Position numbers and translations under genes: made by a program. The notes under the pieces are model-generated. The model was given only the letters and a program-made list of their open reading frames with translations. It had not been told where the DNA came from and did not search any database. From JABFSA01 sp963827515 (GTDB taxonomy: Bacteria > Acidobacteriota > Vicinamibacteria > Vicinamibacterales > UBA2999): a stretch of 64,000 nt of DNA. The stretch spans positions 190,713 through 254,712 of the forward strand of contig CAWHBF010000008.1 in the NCBI GenBank assembly GCA_963827515.1, read 5' to 3'. Positions 37,957 through 47,388 of the stretch are shown piece by piece. Each line of letters opens with the position of its first letter. Positions within the stretch are counted from its first letter, which is position 1.

Positions 37957-38396
37957 ATGAGCCGCGCAGTCCTTCTCGCCGTTCTTGCCGCCTGGATCGG
38001 CCTCGGCGGCGCGCTAGTCGCGCATCATTCAGTCGGCATCAATTTCGACAACACGAAGGCGTTCGACCTCACGGGCGTGCTCAAGGAATCGACATCAGGA
38101 ATCCACACTCCCAGATCACGCTCTCGGTGAAAGGTGCAGACGGCGTGATGAAGGACTGGTTCATCGAGTGGTCCGACAAGAATGCCCTGATTCGCCGCAA
38201 AGTGCGATATGAGCAGATGAAGATCGGGGACACCATAACGATCCGGGTCAGTCCGAGCCGGCGCCTCGAGAACGTGGGCTATTTCCAGCGTGCCACGCTC
38301 GCGGACGGTTCGGTGCTCCGTGACTGCGGCGCCGGCGCGCTGGCGAACGCCGTTGAAAAGGGGACGGATCTGGACTGCCCGCAGGTGGCGCAATGA
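37957..38396 (+). CDS. DUF6152 family exported protein (copy 8, frameshifted)
   Basis: Signal MSRAVLLAVLAAWIGLGGAL then VAHHSVGINFDNTKAFDLTG. A frame change near 38090-38100 interrupts the usual NPH block (the broken frame reads GIHTPRSR, the resumed one HSQITLSVKGADGVMKDW). The rest reads FIEWSDKNALIRRKVRYEQM, KIGDTITIRVSP and LRDCGAGALANAV. This variant ends with two cysteines (DCGAG and LDCPQVAQ), as does copy 9's MCPR region. The stop overlaps the start of copy E by four bases, giving tight coupling. Confidence 0.78.
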
Positions 38397-39127
38397 CTGC
38401 CGCAGGATCGTCCCGATTGATTGGCGTCTGCGCCGCGGCGGCGCTGGCGATGGCGTCGATGACGCCAGCCTACGCCCAGGCCAAGCGCGCTGAGCTCGTG
38501 GGCGTCTGGATTGTCGACGGCACCAAGACCGAGAACCTCAAGCTGACGCCGGCGGGCGCCGCTGCGCGTGCCCGCTACGATCACCTGCACGACGACCCCG
38601 CGATGCGATGCATTCCGGCGACCTTCAAGCGCGTCATGCATACGCCGTCGCCGCCCATCGAAGTCAAGCTCTTCGACGACCACGCGGAAATCAACTACGA
38701 ATTCATGGATGTCCACCGCACGGTGCCGATCAAGACCGGTCTGGCCGCGAAGGATGCGCCTTACACCGTGCCTCAGTTTCCGCATCTCGGCCGATCGGCC
38801 GGCCGCTGGGACGGCGACACGCTCGTCATCGAGTCAACGGACCTCAAGGCCGGTCTCCTCGATTCGCTCGGCGACCCTGGTCTCTGGCAGTCCGACCAGA
38901 TGCAGACCGTCGAGCGCTTCGTGCCCAATGGCAACCGGATGCAGGTGATCGTGACGATGACGGACCCGGTCAATTTCGTGGAACCTGTGATCACGACGTT
39001 CAATTATCTGAAACTCCCGGACGGGAAACTGCTCACATGGGACTGCGTGCCCGAAGAAGCGGGCTACAACCGCTTCAATGAGAATGCTCCGAGGCAGCCG
39101 CTTCCTCAGCGTAACGGGAACCCGTAG
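38393..39127 (+). CDS. Secreted conserved protein, copy E
   Basis: A 244-residue exported protein, signal near LIGVCAAAALAMASMTPAYA. Motifs: LVGVWIVDGTK, AMRCIPATFKRV (first Cys), FMDVHRTVPI, RSAGRWDGDTLVIESTDLKA (central signature), QTVERFVPNGNRMQVIVTMT, and LLTWDCVPEEAGYNRFNE (second Cys). Its C-terminal C.PEEA block matches copy F. Translationally coupled to DUF6152 copy 8 and followed by receptor 4. A GC-rich hairpin (CGGCGGCGTCAGCCGCCG, about 39155-39172) lies between it and the receptor. Function unknown. Confidence 0.84.
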   Translation: MTAAGSSRLIGVCAAAALAMASMTPAYAQAKRAELVGVWIVDGTKTENLKLTPAGAAARARYDHLHDDPAMRCIPATFKRVMHTPSPPIEVKLFDDHAEINYEFMDVHRTVPIKTGLAAKDAPYTVPQFPHLGRSAGRWDGDTLVIESTDLKAGLLDSLGDPGLWQSDQMQTVERFVPNGNRMQVIVTMTDPVNFVEPVITTFNYLKLPDGKLLTWDCVPEEAGYNRFNENAPRQPLPQRNGNP

Positions 39128-39205
39128 TAGACCCGCCTCAAAACTGAATAGCCTGCGGCGGCGTCAGCCGCCGCGCCGACCGCGGCTCTTTCGAAGGAGG
39201 ATTTG

Positions 39206-42200
39206 ATGAAGCGTCTCCTCGCGGCATCGTCTCTCTGGACCTTCCTGGTGGTGTTGTCTTCCACGAGCGCGTGGGCGCAAGCGACGGCCGAGCTCAACGG
39301 ACGGGTCACAGACGAAAGCAACGCAGTCCTGCCAGGCGTCAGTGTAACGGCGACGCAGACCGACACAGGGTTCACGAGAACCGTCGTGACGGACGGGACC
39401 GGCACTTATTCGATGCCGAACCTCGCCCCTGGCCCGTATCGCCTGGAAGCGACGCTGCAGGGCTTCCGAACGTATGTGCAGACCGGCATCGTGCTGCAGG
39501 TCGGCGCCGCGCCGACGATCAACGTGTCGCTCGCCGTCGGCAATCTCGAGGAGACGGTCTCGGTAGAAGCGGCCACGCCGCTGGTGGACGTGCGCAGCGC
39601 CGGCATCAGCAGCGTCGTCGAGAACGAACGCATCGTCGAGCTGCCGCTACAGGGACGGCAGGTCACGGATCTCATCGTACTGGCGGGCGCCGCGGTCCAG
39701 ACATCCACAGCCGGCACCCGCTCGATGCAGGGAGGCGTCGGCATTGCCGTCGCCGGCGGTTTGTCCTTCGGCGTCGCCTATCTGCTCGACGGAGCCACTC
39801 ACAACGATCCGCAGAACAACCTCAACCTCCCGCTGCCATTTCCCGACGCGCTGCAGGAATTCAGCGTCGCCACCAGCGGCTTGAGCGCGCAGAACGGCAT
39901 GCACTCGGGCGCATCGGTCAGCGCCGTGACCAAGTCGGGCACGAACGCGGTGCACGGCAATGTCTTCGAGTTTCTGCGCGACCGGCACTCTCAATGCAAC
40001 GAGCCGGTTTTCCGAGATACTGCCGGACGGCTCGCGCAAAGATGACGGCCTGAAACGCAATCAGTACGGCGGCACGCTCGGCGGTCCAATCGTGCGCGAC
40101 CGGATGTTCTTTTTCGGTCGGGTACCAGGGCACGAATCTCCGCCAGATCCCGTCTGACTTGACGAGCCGGGTGCCGACGCCGGCGATGCTGGCAGGCGAT
40201 TTCACCACGCTGGCATCCCCAGCGTGCAACGGCGGCCGCGCGATCGTCCTTCGTGCGCCGTTCGTCAACAACCAGATCAATCCGTCCCTGTTCAGTCCAG
40301 CGGCCATCAACCTGGCCAAGAAATTGCCGCCCGCCGGCGCCGATCCGTGCGGGGACATCACATACAGCCGGGCGGACAACAGCGACGACTGGCAGGCGGT
40401 CGGGCGCATCGACTACCAACTCGGAAGCGATCATTCGGTCTTCGCCCGCTACATGGCAACCTCCTATGTGAAGCCGTCGGCATTCGAGACGTCGGGGAAC
40501 GTTCTGACGACGACATCCGCAGGCCTCGACAACCTCGCACAGTCGATCACGGCCGGCCAGACGCTGGTGCCGCGCTCGAACACGGTCAACGCGTTGCGCG
40601 TGGCGTTCAATCGAACGTCGGTGCACCGCGCGAGCCCGGACTTCTTCGAGCCGCATGACATTGGTTCCCAGTTGTACAACTACTCGCCGGCACGCCAACT
40701 GAGCGTGGCCGTCACGGGTGGATTCACCTTGATGGGACAGACCCAGGCCGTCGGGCTCTTCGACACCAATTCCTATCAGGTCAACGACGATCTGACGCTG
40801 GTGAAGGGCAACCATCAGTTGACGGTCGGCGCCAACGTTGCCTATTGGAAGATGGATTTCGTCACCCATGCGCGCTCCGGCGGCGGCTATACCTTCAACG
40901 GGCAAATCTTCGGACTGGGCATGGCCGACTTCCTGATGGGGCGAGTCCAGCAGCTCGAGCACGGCGGGCCCGTCTACCTCCCGATGGATATGTGGTATCT
41001 CGGCACCTTCGCCCAGGACACGTGGCGCGCATCGAGCCGCGTGACGATCAACGCCGGTGTTCGCTGGGAACCGTACTTTGGGCAGCGCGTGCTCCGGGAT
41101 CACGCGCCTATCAACTTCAGCCTCGACAACTTCCGCAACGATGTTCGGAGCACGATCTTCCGCAACGCGCCGGCGGGTCCGTTATTCCATGGGGATCCCG
41201 GGTTCGAGGTCGGCAAGACCGGGTTGAATACGCAGTGGTGGAACCTTTCTCCCCGCGTGGGCGTCGCGTGGGACCTGACCGGCGACGGGCGCATGTCCCT
41301 CCGTTCGTCATACGGACTGGGGTATGACTTCCAGTCGGGCGAGTATCACCAGCCGACGGTTCAGAACTCGCCGTTCGGCCAGGGCACGCTGCTCGAGGAT
41401 CCGGCGGGCGGCATGGACGATCCGTACCGCAGCATTGGCGGCGATCCGCACCCGCTGACCACCAACCCCGACACGCCGTTTCTCCCGTACCAGTCGTATG
41501 CGGTCATGGATCCTGACATCAATTCGCCGCGGGTCCAGTCATGGAACGTCACCGTCGAGCGTCAGATTGGCACCGGCTACGCAGTGTCGGTGAGCTATCT
41601 CGGCAGCTACTCGGATCACCTCTGGTGGACGATGCCGCTGAACCCGGGTGTCTATCTTGGAACGGGACCCTGCACCTTGCTGGGGGTTGCCTATCCGGTC
41701 TGTACGACAACGGGCAACATCGGCCCGCGCCGTAGTCTGTCGCTCTCGGGTGAGAACCCCGCCGCAGCTGCCAAGATCGGTGTATCGACCAGTACACGGA
41801 CATCAGCTCGCAACAGTATCGCGGTCTGAAGCTGACGTTCCAGCGCCGAAGCGCCGGAGGCGTCAGCCTGAACGGCAACTACACCCTGTCGCGATGCTTT
41901 GGCGACAATACCAGCGGCGGTTTCCTGCAGGCAGCGGCAGGATTCACCGATCCGGACCATCCCGAAGCGGACCGCGGCTACTGCGAGCAGGATCGGACAC
42001 ATCTGGCGTCGCTGACGGTCGGCGTGCAGACCCCAGAGGTCGGCGACGGGGTGCTTGGCGCCGTCATCTCGAACTGGCGGGCGTCCGGGATCGTCAGTGC
42101 ACGCTCGGGCAGCCGGCTGAACGTCACGAGCGGCCGCGACGGCGCATTCAACGGCCAGGCGGGTCAGCGCGCCAACCAGATCAGCGACGACGTATACGGG

Positions 42201-42503
42201 GACACATTGAACAACTACCTCGTTCCCACGGCGTTTACCCAGCCTGCGCCGGGCACGCTCGGGGACTACGTCAGGAACTCGCTCGTCGGACCGGCGTTCT
42301 GGAATATCGATCTGGCGATCTCGCGAAATCTGTCGCTGGGCGCTGGGCACAGCCTGGAGTTGCGCGCGGAGGCATTCAACCTGCTGAACCATTTCAACTG
42401 GGGCAATCCCGGGACGAACCTGGGCGCCGGCACGTTCGGCCGCATCCAGACGCAGTCGGGCGCCCCTCGCATCATGCAGTTCGGTGTGAAGTACGGCTTC
42501 TAG
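39206..42503 (+). CDS. Oar-like TonB-dependent receptor 4 (a few frameshifts)
   Basis: ATG at 39206 behind AAGGAGG. Signal ends SAWAQ; carboxypeptidase-regulatory domain LNGRVTDESNAVLPGVSVTA, GTYSMPNLAPGPYRLEATLQ. Plug: LPLQGRQVTDLIVLAGAAVQ, GLSFGVAYLLDGATHNDPQN, FPDALQEFSVATSGLSAQNG, VSAVTKSGTNAVHGNVFEFL. The barrel ends FGRIQTQSGAPRIMQFGVKY then GF. Frame breaks near 39990, 40125 and 41785 account for all interruptions. About 1090 residues when restored. Best preserved of the three related receptors (1, 3, 4). It follows the DUF6152-8/E pair on the same strand. Substrate unknown. Confidence 0.86.
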
Positions 42504-42646
42504 AGGAACGATACCCTCGAATTTCACGCGCTTCACACTGGCATTTGCTCGTGTCGCGGCGAGGGGGGGACGGATGAGTGCTCCCTCATTCCGTTCCCGT
42601 CAATGTCTGCCAGATGGGAGAGGTCAGTCCATCGTCACACTGCTCT

Positions 42647-43367
42647 TCACGGACCGACAGGTGACACGACGGCGGCCTCTTCAGGCGTGCAGCCGTAGTG
42701 CATCAGCTCCCAATCCGTCGCCGGTACCGAATGACGGTCTCGACCGGCGTGCGGTAATTCGCCGCATCGACGTGCGTCGTTTGGATCGTGAGCACGTCCC
42801 CCTGACGCCGCAGGCGCTCGACGGTATGCATCCTCCGACTTTGCGGCATCCCGGCGCGTTCCACCATCGTGGTGATATAGCCCGGCTCCATGTCGACCGT
42901 GTCGATCACGAGCGTGTCGACGTCGTACCAAGCCGCCGAATACCCGAGCGCCGGATGGCCAGGAATGTTCGCTCGCTTTGGAGTGGCGGCGGCCGGGTCG
43001 ACGAGCGGAATCCGACAATCGATGTCCATCCACTGGTCCTGGAGGCGAACGAAGTCGCTCCCCTGGGTGATCTGTATGACGACGTTCGGGTTCAAGTAAA
43101 TCCGGGTCCAACTCGCGCCGATGCAGCCGTAGGCCGGATCGTCCTTCTTGAAGTCGTACACCTCGAACCGCTTCTTGCCGGCCTCGGTAAAGACCCAATC
43201 GTTGAATACAGTCGGGCCTCCACCGGCAATCCAGTTGGTCGAGGACAGGTCCGGCTGCCCGGCGAAATCGGCGGCGCGACGCGCTGGGCGGCCGCACCGG
43301 CTGGCCAGCCGGCGATGACCACCAAGGCCAACAGAAGGGTGCATACGGTGGATCTGCATGTGGACAT
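42647..43367 (-). CDS. Secreted conserved protein, copy F (frameshifted)
   Basis: The start region gives a signal MSTCRSTVCTLLLALVVIAG then WPAGAAAQR. A frame change near 43275 leads to AADFAGQPDLSSTNWIAGGG. Motifs: PAYGCIGASWTRIYLNPN (first Cys), QWMDIDCRIPLVD, SAAWYDVDTLVIDTVDMEPG (central motif with Val for Gly), MHTVERLRRQGDVLTIQTTH. Near 42720 the frame changes again to TDWELMHYGCTPEEAAVVSP (second Cys). The C.PEEA ending pairs it with copy E. It follows DUF6152 copy 9 by 44 bases. Function unknown. Confidence 0.74.
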
Positions 43368-43411
43368 ACCTACCCCGGCCTTGTTCGCTGAGCATGACGT
43401 CAGCTGTCACG

Positions 43412-43829
43412 TCAGCCCGCGCTACCGGCGCCATCGGGCGTGCGCGGGCACATAGTGGGGGTCATACGGGAGCCGTCCTTCAGGACCGTCTCGTTGAGCA
43501 GAATCGTGCAATCCCGACGGCCCGGGTTGCCGATAATAGTAATGCGATCGCCCACGGCGAACCGCTCCATAGGAAAGCCCGCGCGCTTCATGGTGTTGGC
43601 CGCGCCCATTTCGACGAGCCATTCGATGACCGAGCCGCCGGCCTCGGTGACAGTGACCCTGAAGTGGGCATGAGGATTGACCCATTTGATGTCGGTCAAC
43701 ACGCCTTCGATAGTGATTTCTCTCGACTGATCGAAATTGACAGGGAAATGAATGGTGGGCCATCGTCGGTTGGACGACCGATGCCAGCAGCAGCGCCAGT
43801 AACACCACCTTCGAACACGGGTCGTTCAT
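43412..43829 (-). CDS. DUF6152 family exported protein (copy 9, frameshifted)
   Basis: Signal MNDPCSKVVLLALLLASVVQ, then PTMAHHSFP. A one-base change near 43738 (extra T in CCTGTCAA) leads to VNFDQSREITIEGVLTDIKW, VNPHAHFRVTVTEAGGSVIE, FAVGDRITIIGNPGRRDCTI and PTMCPRTPDG. First gene of a two-gene minus operon with copy F. An operator-like palindrome lies 85 bases upstream. Function unknown. Confidence 0.8.
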
Positions 43830-43913
43830 GCTCTCCTCCTGCCCCAGGAGCTCTGGGAATTACGCGCGGATTATAGCGTCGGCCGTGCCGTCAACAGGAC
43901 GCCCGAGCGCTTC

Positions 43914-43932
43914 TTGATACACATTGGTGCAA
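43914..43932. promoter_or_regulatory. Operator-like 19-bp palindrome, site d
   Basis: TTGATACACATTGGTGCAA matches TTG-N3-CA-N3-TG-N3-CAA completely. The left half TTGATACA resembles the right half of site c. It is 85 bases upstream of DUF6152 copy 9 and about 50 bases downstream of the end of the beta-barrel gene at 43982. Confidence 0.5.
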
Positions 43933-43981
43933 GTGAACAGCCGGGTTTATTCGGAGCCATCAGCACTGGAGAACAGCATAG

Positions 43982-44500
43982 TCAGAAGCGCCAGGCCACC
44001 CCAGCGCGAGCGGCGCGACCGCCACAATCCCTTCGCTTCCCTCCGCACCGATGAGCATGCGCACGTCGGCAAAGACGGTGAGTCGCGACCAAGCGGCGCA
44101 GCAGGCCGCCGCCGCGAACACGCCGTGCCCCGTCCGTGACCGGTGTCCGAAAGACTTCGTTGACGTTCGGCCGCGACGCTCCGGCCGCAAAGCCGGCCAC
44201 AGCGAACGGTCCAACACGGCCGTGTCCCCGTGGAGCGAACCGCACCTCGGCACTGCCAAGCAGAGTCTTTCCGCCGAAGAAATACGACGAGTTGGTCTCG
44301 CGGCGATCGACTCCAAAGGTTGTACGCTGCAAAGAGAGTGAGTCGGGAAGTTAGGGAAACGCCGACGCCACCGGCGAGACGAGTCCCGCCTCGGTAATGG
44401 TCGGGCCAGCCGACCCATAGAGCTCGAACGATTGACCGCGTGCGGCGGACGGGCAGAAAGCCAGCAATACGCCGCACGTCAAGATCTGGGCAATTCGCAC
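43982..44500 (-). CDS. Outer-membrane beta-barrel protein (frameshifted)
   Basis: GTG start at 44500; signal VRIAQILTCGVLLAFCPSAA then RGQSFELYGSAGPTITEAG. A shift near 44385 (one G missing from GGG) gives TRLAGGVGVSLTSRLTLFAA. A second near 44325 gives FGVDRRETNSSYFFGGKTLL, GSAEVRFAPRGHGRVGPFAV and GASRPNVNEVF. A further shift near 44090 leads to the C-terminal strand LGVAWRF, ending in Phe as outer-membrane barrels do. About 170 residues with alternating amphipathic strands, of the small OmpA/OmpW-like barrel size. Specific family not recognised. Confidence 0.65.
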
Positions 44501-44649
44501 AGCAGAATCTCTCTACCTGGAATGCGTGAAATCGCCGTAGGCCGGCTCAGGGCTCGGCGACTCAGAGTGAGGTGCGTCCGAGAGTTCGGAGCCGTGGTTG
44601 CGGCTGCGCCTGGCGGCGCGGCTTGGCCTATCTCAGTGCGATAGCGAAA

Positions 44650-44666
44650 TTCCCGGTAACCGGGAA
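44650..44666. promoter_or_regulatory. Perfect 17-bp palindrome
   Basis: TTCCCGGTAACCGGGAA is symmetric about its central A. It lies 150 bases upstream of the barrel gene, in a 230-base gap (44501-44730) with nothing else recognisable. It could be an operator, though no partner site was found. Confidence 0.35.
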
Positions 44667-44730
44667 ATGGTCCTGGCGAGCCGCGATGAGGCTTGCTCGC
44701 GATCGAGAGAAACTCTTCGGCACCGCGTAT

Positions 44731-44916
44731 CTAATTGGAAGTGTCAGGTTCTTCCTCTGCCTCTTTGAGCGTGACACGTTCCACGATTTTCATCGACGCA
44801 TTCAGCATCGCCAAATCAGCCGCCGAAAGCGCGTTGTCCTTCGACGCCTCGGTAATCCACACCCGCATGTCGTTGAATAGTTGGGTGGAAATCTTCAGAA
44901 ATTCTTGAGCAGTCAC
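44731..44916 (-). CDS. Small helical protein, unknown
   Basis: The GTG start at 44916 follows GGAG by seven bases, giving about 61 residues: VTAQEFLKISTQLFNDMRVW, then ASKDNALSAADLAMLNASMK and an acidic end EAEEEPDTSN. The heptad-like spacing of hydrophobic residues and charged surface suggest a soluble helical protein. Residue composition is protein-like rather than random. No family recognised. A similar-sized charged gene lies just upstream on the same strand. Confidence 0.5.
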   Translation of the reverse strand: MTAQEFLKISTQLFNDMRVWITEASKDNALSAADLAMLNASMKIVERVTLKEAEEEPDTSN

Positions 44917-44961
44917 TACACACTCCATGCGACGTTGGGCAATGAGCACTCCTCGTCTGAC

Positions 44962-45153
44962 CTATCCCTGTTTTGGTTCGTCCTCGAAGGCATCTCCAGC
45001 TGGCGCAGGCGTATCCGATACCTGCTCTTCAGTGGCGCCCAGATGCTCATCTCCGTCGGACGAAGTATCACGTTTCAGCGGCGGCGTTGCCCGCACTGAT
45101 TTGTCTTCCTGGGCGGAGTCGGTATCTCGGGTGACATCGCGGCGAGCTGGCAT
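44962..45153 (-). CDS. Small acidic, Pro/Thr/Ser-rich protein
   Basis: ATG at 45153 is preceded by a perfect AGGAGGTG. It gives 63 residues starting MPARRDVTRDTDSAQEDKSV, with no hydrophobic segment and an acidic end AGDAFEDEPKQG. Low complexity suggests intrinsic disorder. The strong ribosome site is the main evidence that it is real. The longer reading to 45354 was rejected. Function unknown. The following 45154-45403 stretch holds no other feature. Confidence 0.5.
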   Translation of the reverse strand: MPARRDVTRDTDSAQEDKSVRATPPLKRDTSSDGDEHLGATEEQVSDTPAPAGDAFEDEPKQG

Positions 45154-45403
45154 CGGCACCTCCTGGGGAACCGTAGCAAGCTCAGGTCCAATTTTAAGGC
45201 TGGGCTTGTGCTGATGGAGTGACGAGTTCCGCTCGCTTGGGCCTTTCGCTCGCAGTCCCATTCGGTAAAAAGCACACCCCTGACTGAACTCAAGCCGAAC
45301 AAACCAAAAAGACGCGAAAGCTCGAACCTCTGACGAGCTGCTGGTTGACGGCACGGATCATGAAAGTTGTTACGTGAGGTCATATCCTCATGGAGGCATT
45401 GCC

Positions 45404-46041
45404 ATGAACGTCAGCCGGTTACTCCTGGTTGCGGCACTCACGTCGGCATGCGGAGACGCGGTCGCCACGCAACGCGCCACACCGCCGACGGCCACTCCCG
45501 CCGAAGTCGCAATACAGGAAGGCGAGAGGAAGACGAGCACGGATCCCGCGGTCAATCCGAACGCGGCCGCGATGGCCGAGTTCAAGGCGCGGGTCGAAGG
45601 TACGCCGACCTGCACAAGCGGCTCGCCAAGGGGGCTGCCCCGCAGAAGGAAACCTCGGACCCCGCCAGATCGACGCGGAAAGACGGCGCTGGCGGCGAAG
45701 GTTCAGGCAGCACGTGCCGATGCGAAGCACGGTGACATCTTCACTCCGGCAATTCGCCCCGTGTTCCGGCGTCTCCTCGCGCCCGAGCTGAAGGGCGAAG
45801 ACGGTCGCGACGCGAAAGCGATCATCAAGGACGACGCGCCGGCGCCGGGCACGGTGCCGTTCAAGGTGAACGCGAAGTATCCGGAAAACCAGCCGTTGCC
45901 GACCGTGCCGGCGAATCTTCTGCTACACTGCCGTCGCTGCCCGCGCCGCTCGAATACCGCATCGTCGGCCAGCACCTGCTGCTGCTCGACACGGCCGCGG
46001 ACCTCATCGTCGATTACATCCTGAACGCGATCACCACGTAG
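45404..46041 (+). CDS. Conserved exported lipoprotein-like protein (frameshifted)
   Basis: ATG at 45404 behind TGGAGG. MNVSRLLLVAALTSACGDAV has a lipobox-like TSAC. Reading through shifts near 45598, 45665 and 45925 gives AAMAEFKARVEGYADLHKRL, AKGAAPQKETSDP, HGDIFTPAIRPVFRRLLAPE, FKVNAKYPENQPLPTVPANL and LEYRIVGQHLLLLDTAADLI, ending VDYILNAITT. The protein (about 210 residues) resembles conserved hypothetical proteins common in Acidobacteria (recollection, not searched). No enzyme motif. It is 13 bases upstream of the phosphoesterase and probably in one transcript. Confidence 0.65.
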
Positions 46042-46054
46042 CCGGAGGGACATC

Positions 46055-46992
46055 ATGCGTCGCCTAGCCGTTCTCGCGCTCCTGCTCGTCAGTCTGCCGT
46101 CGGCGGCGGCCGGCGCAGGAGCTGCGCCTGCCGAACAAGGAAGGGTCCGTCAAGTTCGCCATCATCGGCGACAGCGGCCAGCCCGGGACCGGGCCAGACG
46201 GCGGTGGCCCGGCAGATGGACGACTGGCGGGCGCGGTTTCCGTTCGAGTTCGTGCTGATGACCGGTGACAACCTGTACGGCACCGAAAGGCCCGGGACTA
46301 CGAGACGAAATTTTCGATCCCGTACAAGGCGCTGATCGACGGCGGCGTGAAGTTCTACGCGTCGCTCGGCAATCACGACGACGCGGGACAGACCCAGTAC
46401 AAGCTGTTCAACATGAACGGCAAGAAGTACTACAGCTTCAGGCCGAAAGCCGGCGTGCGGTTCTTCGCGATCGACAGCAACTATGTGGACGACGAAGCAG
46501 CTGGAATGGCTCGACAAGGAGCTGGCGGCAAGCGGGTCGGACTGGAAGATCGTCTTCTTCCACCATCCGCTCTATTCCTCCGGCGCCACGCACGGCTCCG
46601 CCGATCTTCAGCGGGAGCTGCTCGAGCCGATGTTTCTGAAGCACGGCGTCAACGTCGCGTTCATGGGGCACGAACACTTCTACGAGCGGCTCAAGCCGCA
46701 GAAGGGCGTCGCGTATTTCATCATCGGATCGTCGGCGAAGCTCAGGAAAGGCGACCTGCGAAGTCCTCGCTCACGGTCGTACGGCAACGACTCGGATTAC
46801 GCGTTCATGCTCGCCGAGATCGACGGGGACGAAATGTACTTCCAGGCGATCAACGACAAGGGCGTGACGCTCGACGCCGGAAGCATCCGGCGCGTCGGGC
46901 ACGTCGCCCCGAATCCGAACGTGACGACGCAGCCCGTGGTGCCGCAGGCGAAGCCATCGCCCGTGCAGCCGGGACCGGCGAAGACGAAATGA
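46055..46992 (+). CDS. Exported metallophosphoesterase (frameshifted)
   Basis: Calcineurin-like phosphoesterase with a signal peptide (MRRLAVLALLLVSLPSAAAG). Motifs in order, across four frame breaks (near 46135, 46190, 46290 and 46495): KFAIIGDSGQPG, FVLMTGDNLYGTE, FYASLGNHDDAGQTQYK, KIVFFHHPLYSSGATHG and NVAFMGHEHFYERLKPQKG. These supply the GD.., GDN, GNHD, H and GHxH metal ligands. It is similar in layout to purple-acid-phosphatase-like enzymes acting on phosphomonoesters. The tail is Pro-rich (QPVVPQAKPSPVQPGPAKTK). All ligands are intact when frames are joined. The substrate is not predictable. Confidence 0.82.
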
Positions 46993-47014
46993 CCTGAACG
47001 TCCAACTACCAATT

Positions 47015-47060
47015 CTAGAGCGGTTTGCGTTTCATGTAGGCGCACGTTTCGCGTGTCCTC
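47015..47060. repeat. CTAG-ended MITE-like element, half copy
   Basis: CTAGAGCGGTTTGCGTTTCA followed by TGTAGGCGCACGTTTCGCGT corresponds to the left half of the element at 31222. The right half is missing and is replaced by the abnormal C-rich tract that follows. Confidence 0.6.
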
Positions 47061-47061
47061 G

Positions 47062-47290
47062 ATGCACTCTCCCCCCCCCCCAAACCTTCGTCTGCCTCCT
47101 ATCTCCCTCTCTCATGTGTCGAGAGACGTCTCCCGACCGCCGTCGCCACCCCTGTCCCGTCTCCCGCGGCTCAGGCGCCCCCCCCCGCCCCCCTCCACCC
47201 TCTACCACTCTAAGACTTCTATATCTCCAACCCTTCTACAACCCTCGCTCGCCTCCGGCCCTCTTCCCGCCCCAACGTGCCACCCTTCGT
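47062..47290. other. Anomalous pyrimidine-rich low-complexity tract
   Basis: Contains C11 (47071-47081) and C9 (47178-47186) and is very poor in G, with CTC, TCT and CCC runs unlike any other intergenic DNA here. It begins where the half MITE copy stops. It could be a corrupted or gap-filled stretch. No gene is visible between 46993 and 47388. Confidence 0.55.
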
Positions 47291-47388
47291 CAGATCGCGA
47301 GCGTGCTGAAAGGAAATGTCGCCGCATCAACACGGCTCACATTTCAAGCGAGCGGTCGAACCGCGAAGCGCCGGGCGCGGGTGGAGTG

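Noticed and set aside
39991..41103. A 370-codon minus-strand frame opposite receptor 4
   Set aside because: Shadow of the receptor barrel; composition typical of antisense GC-rich reading.
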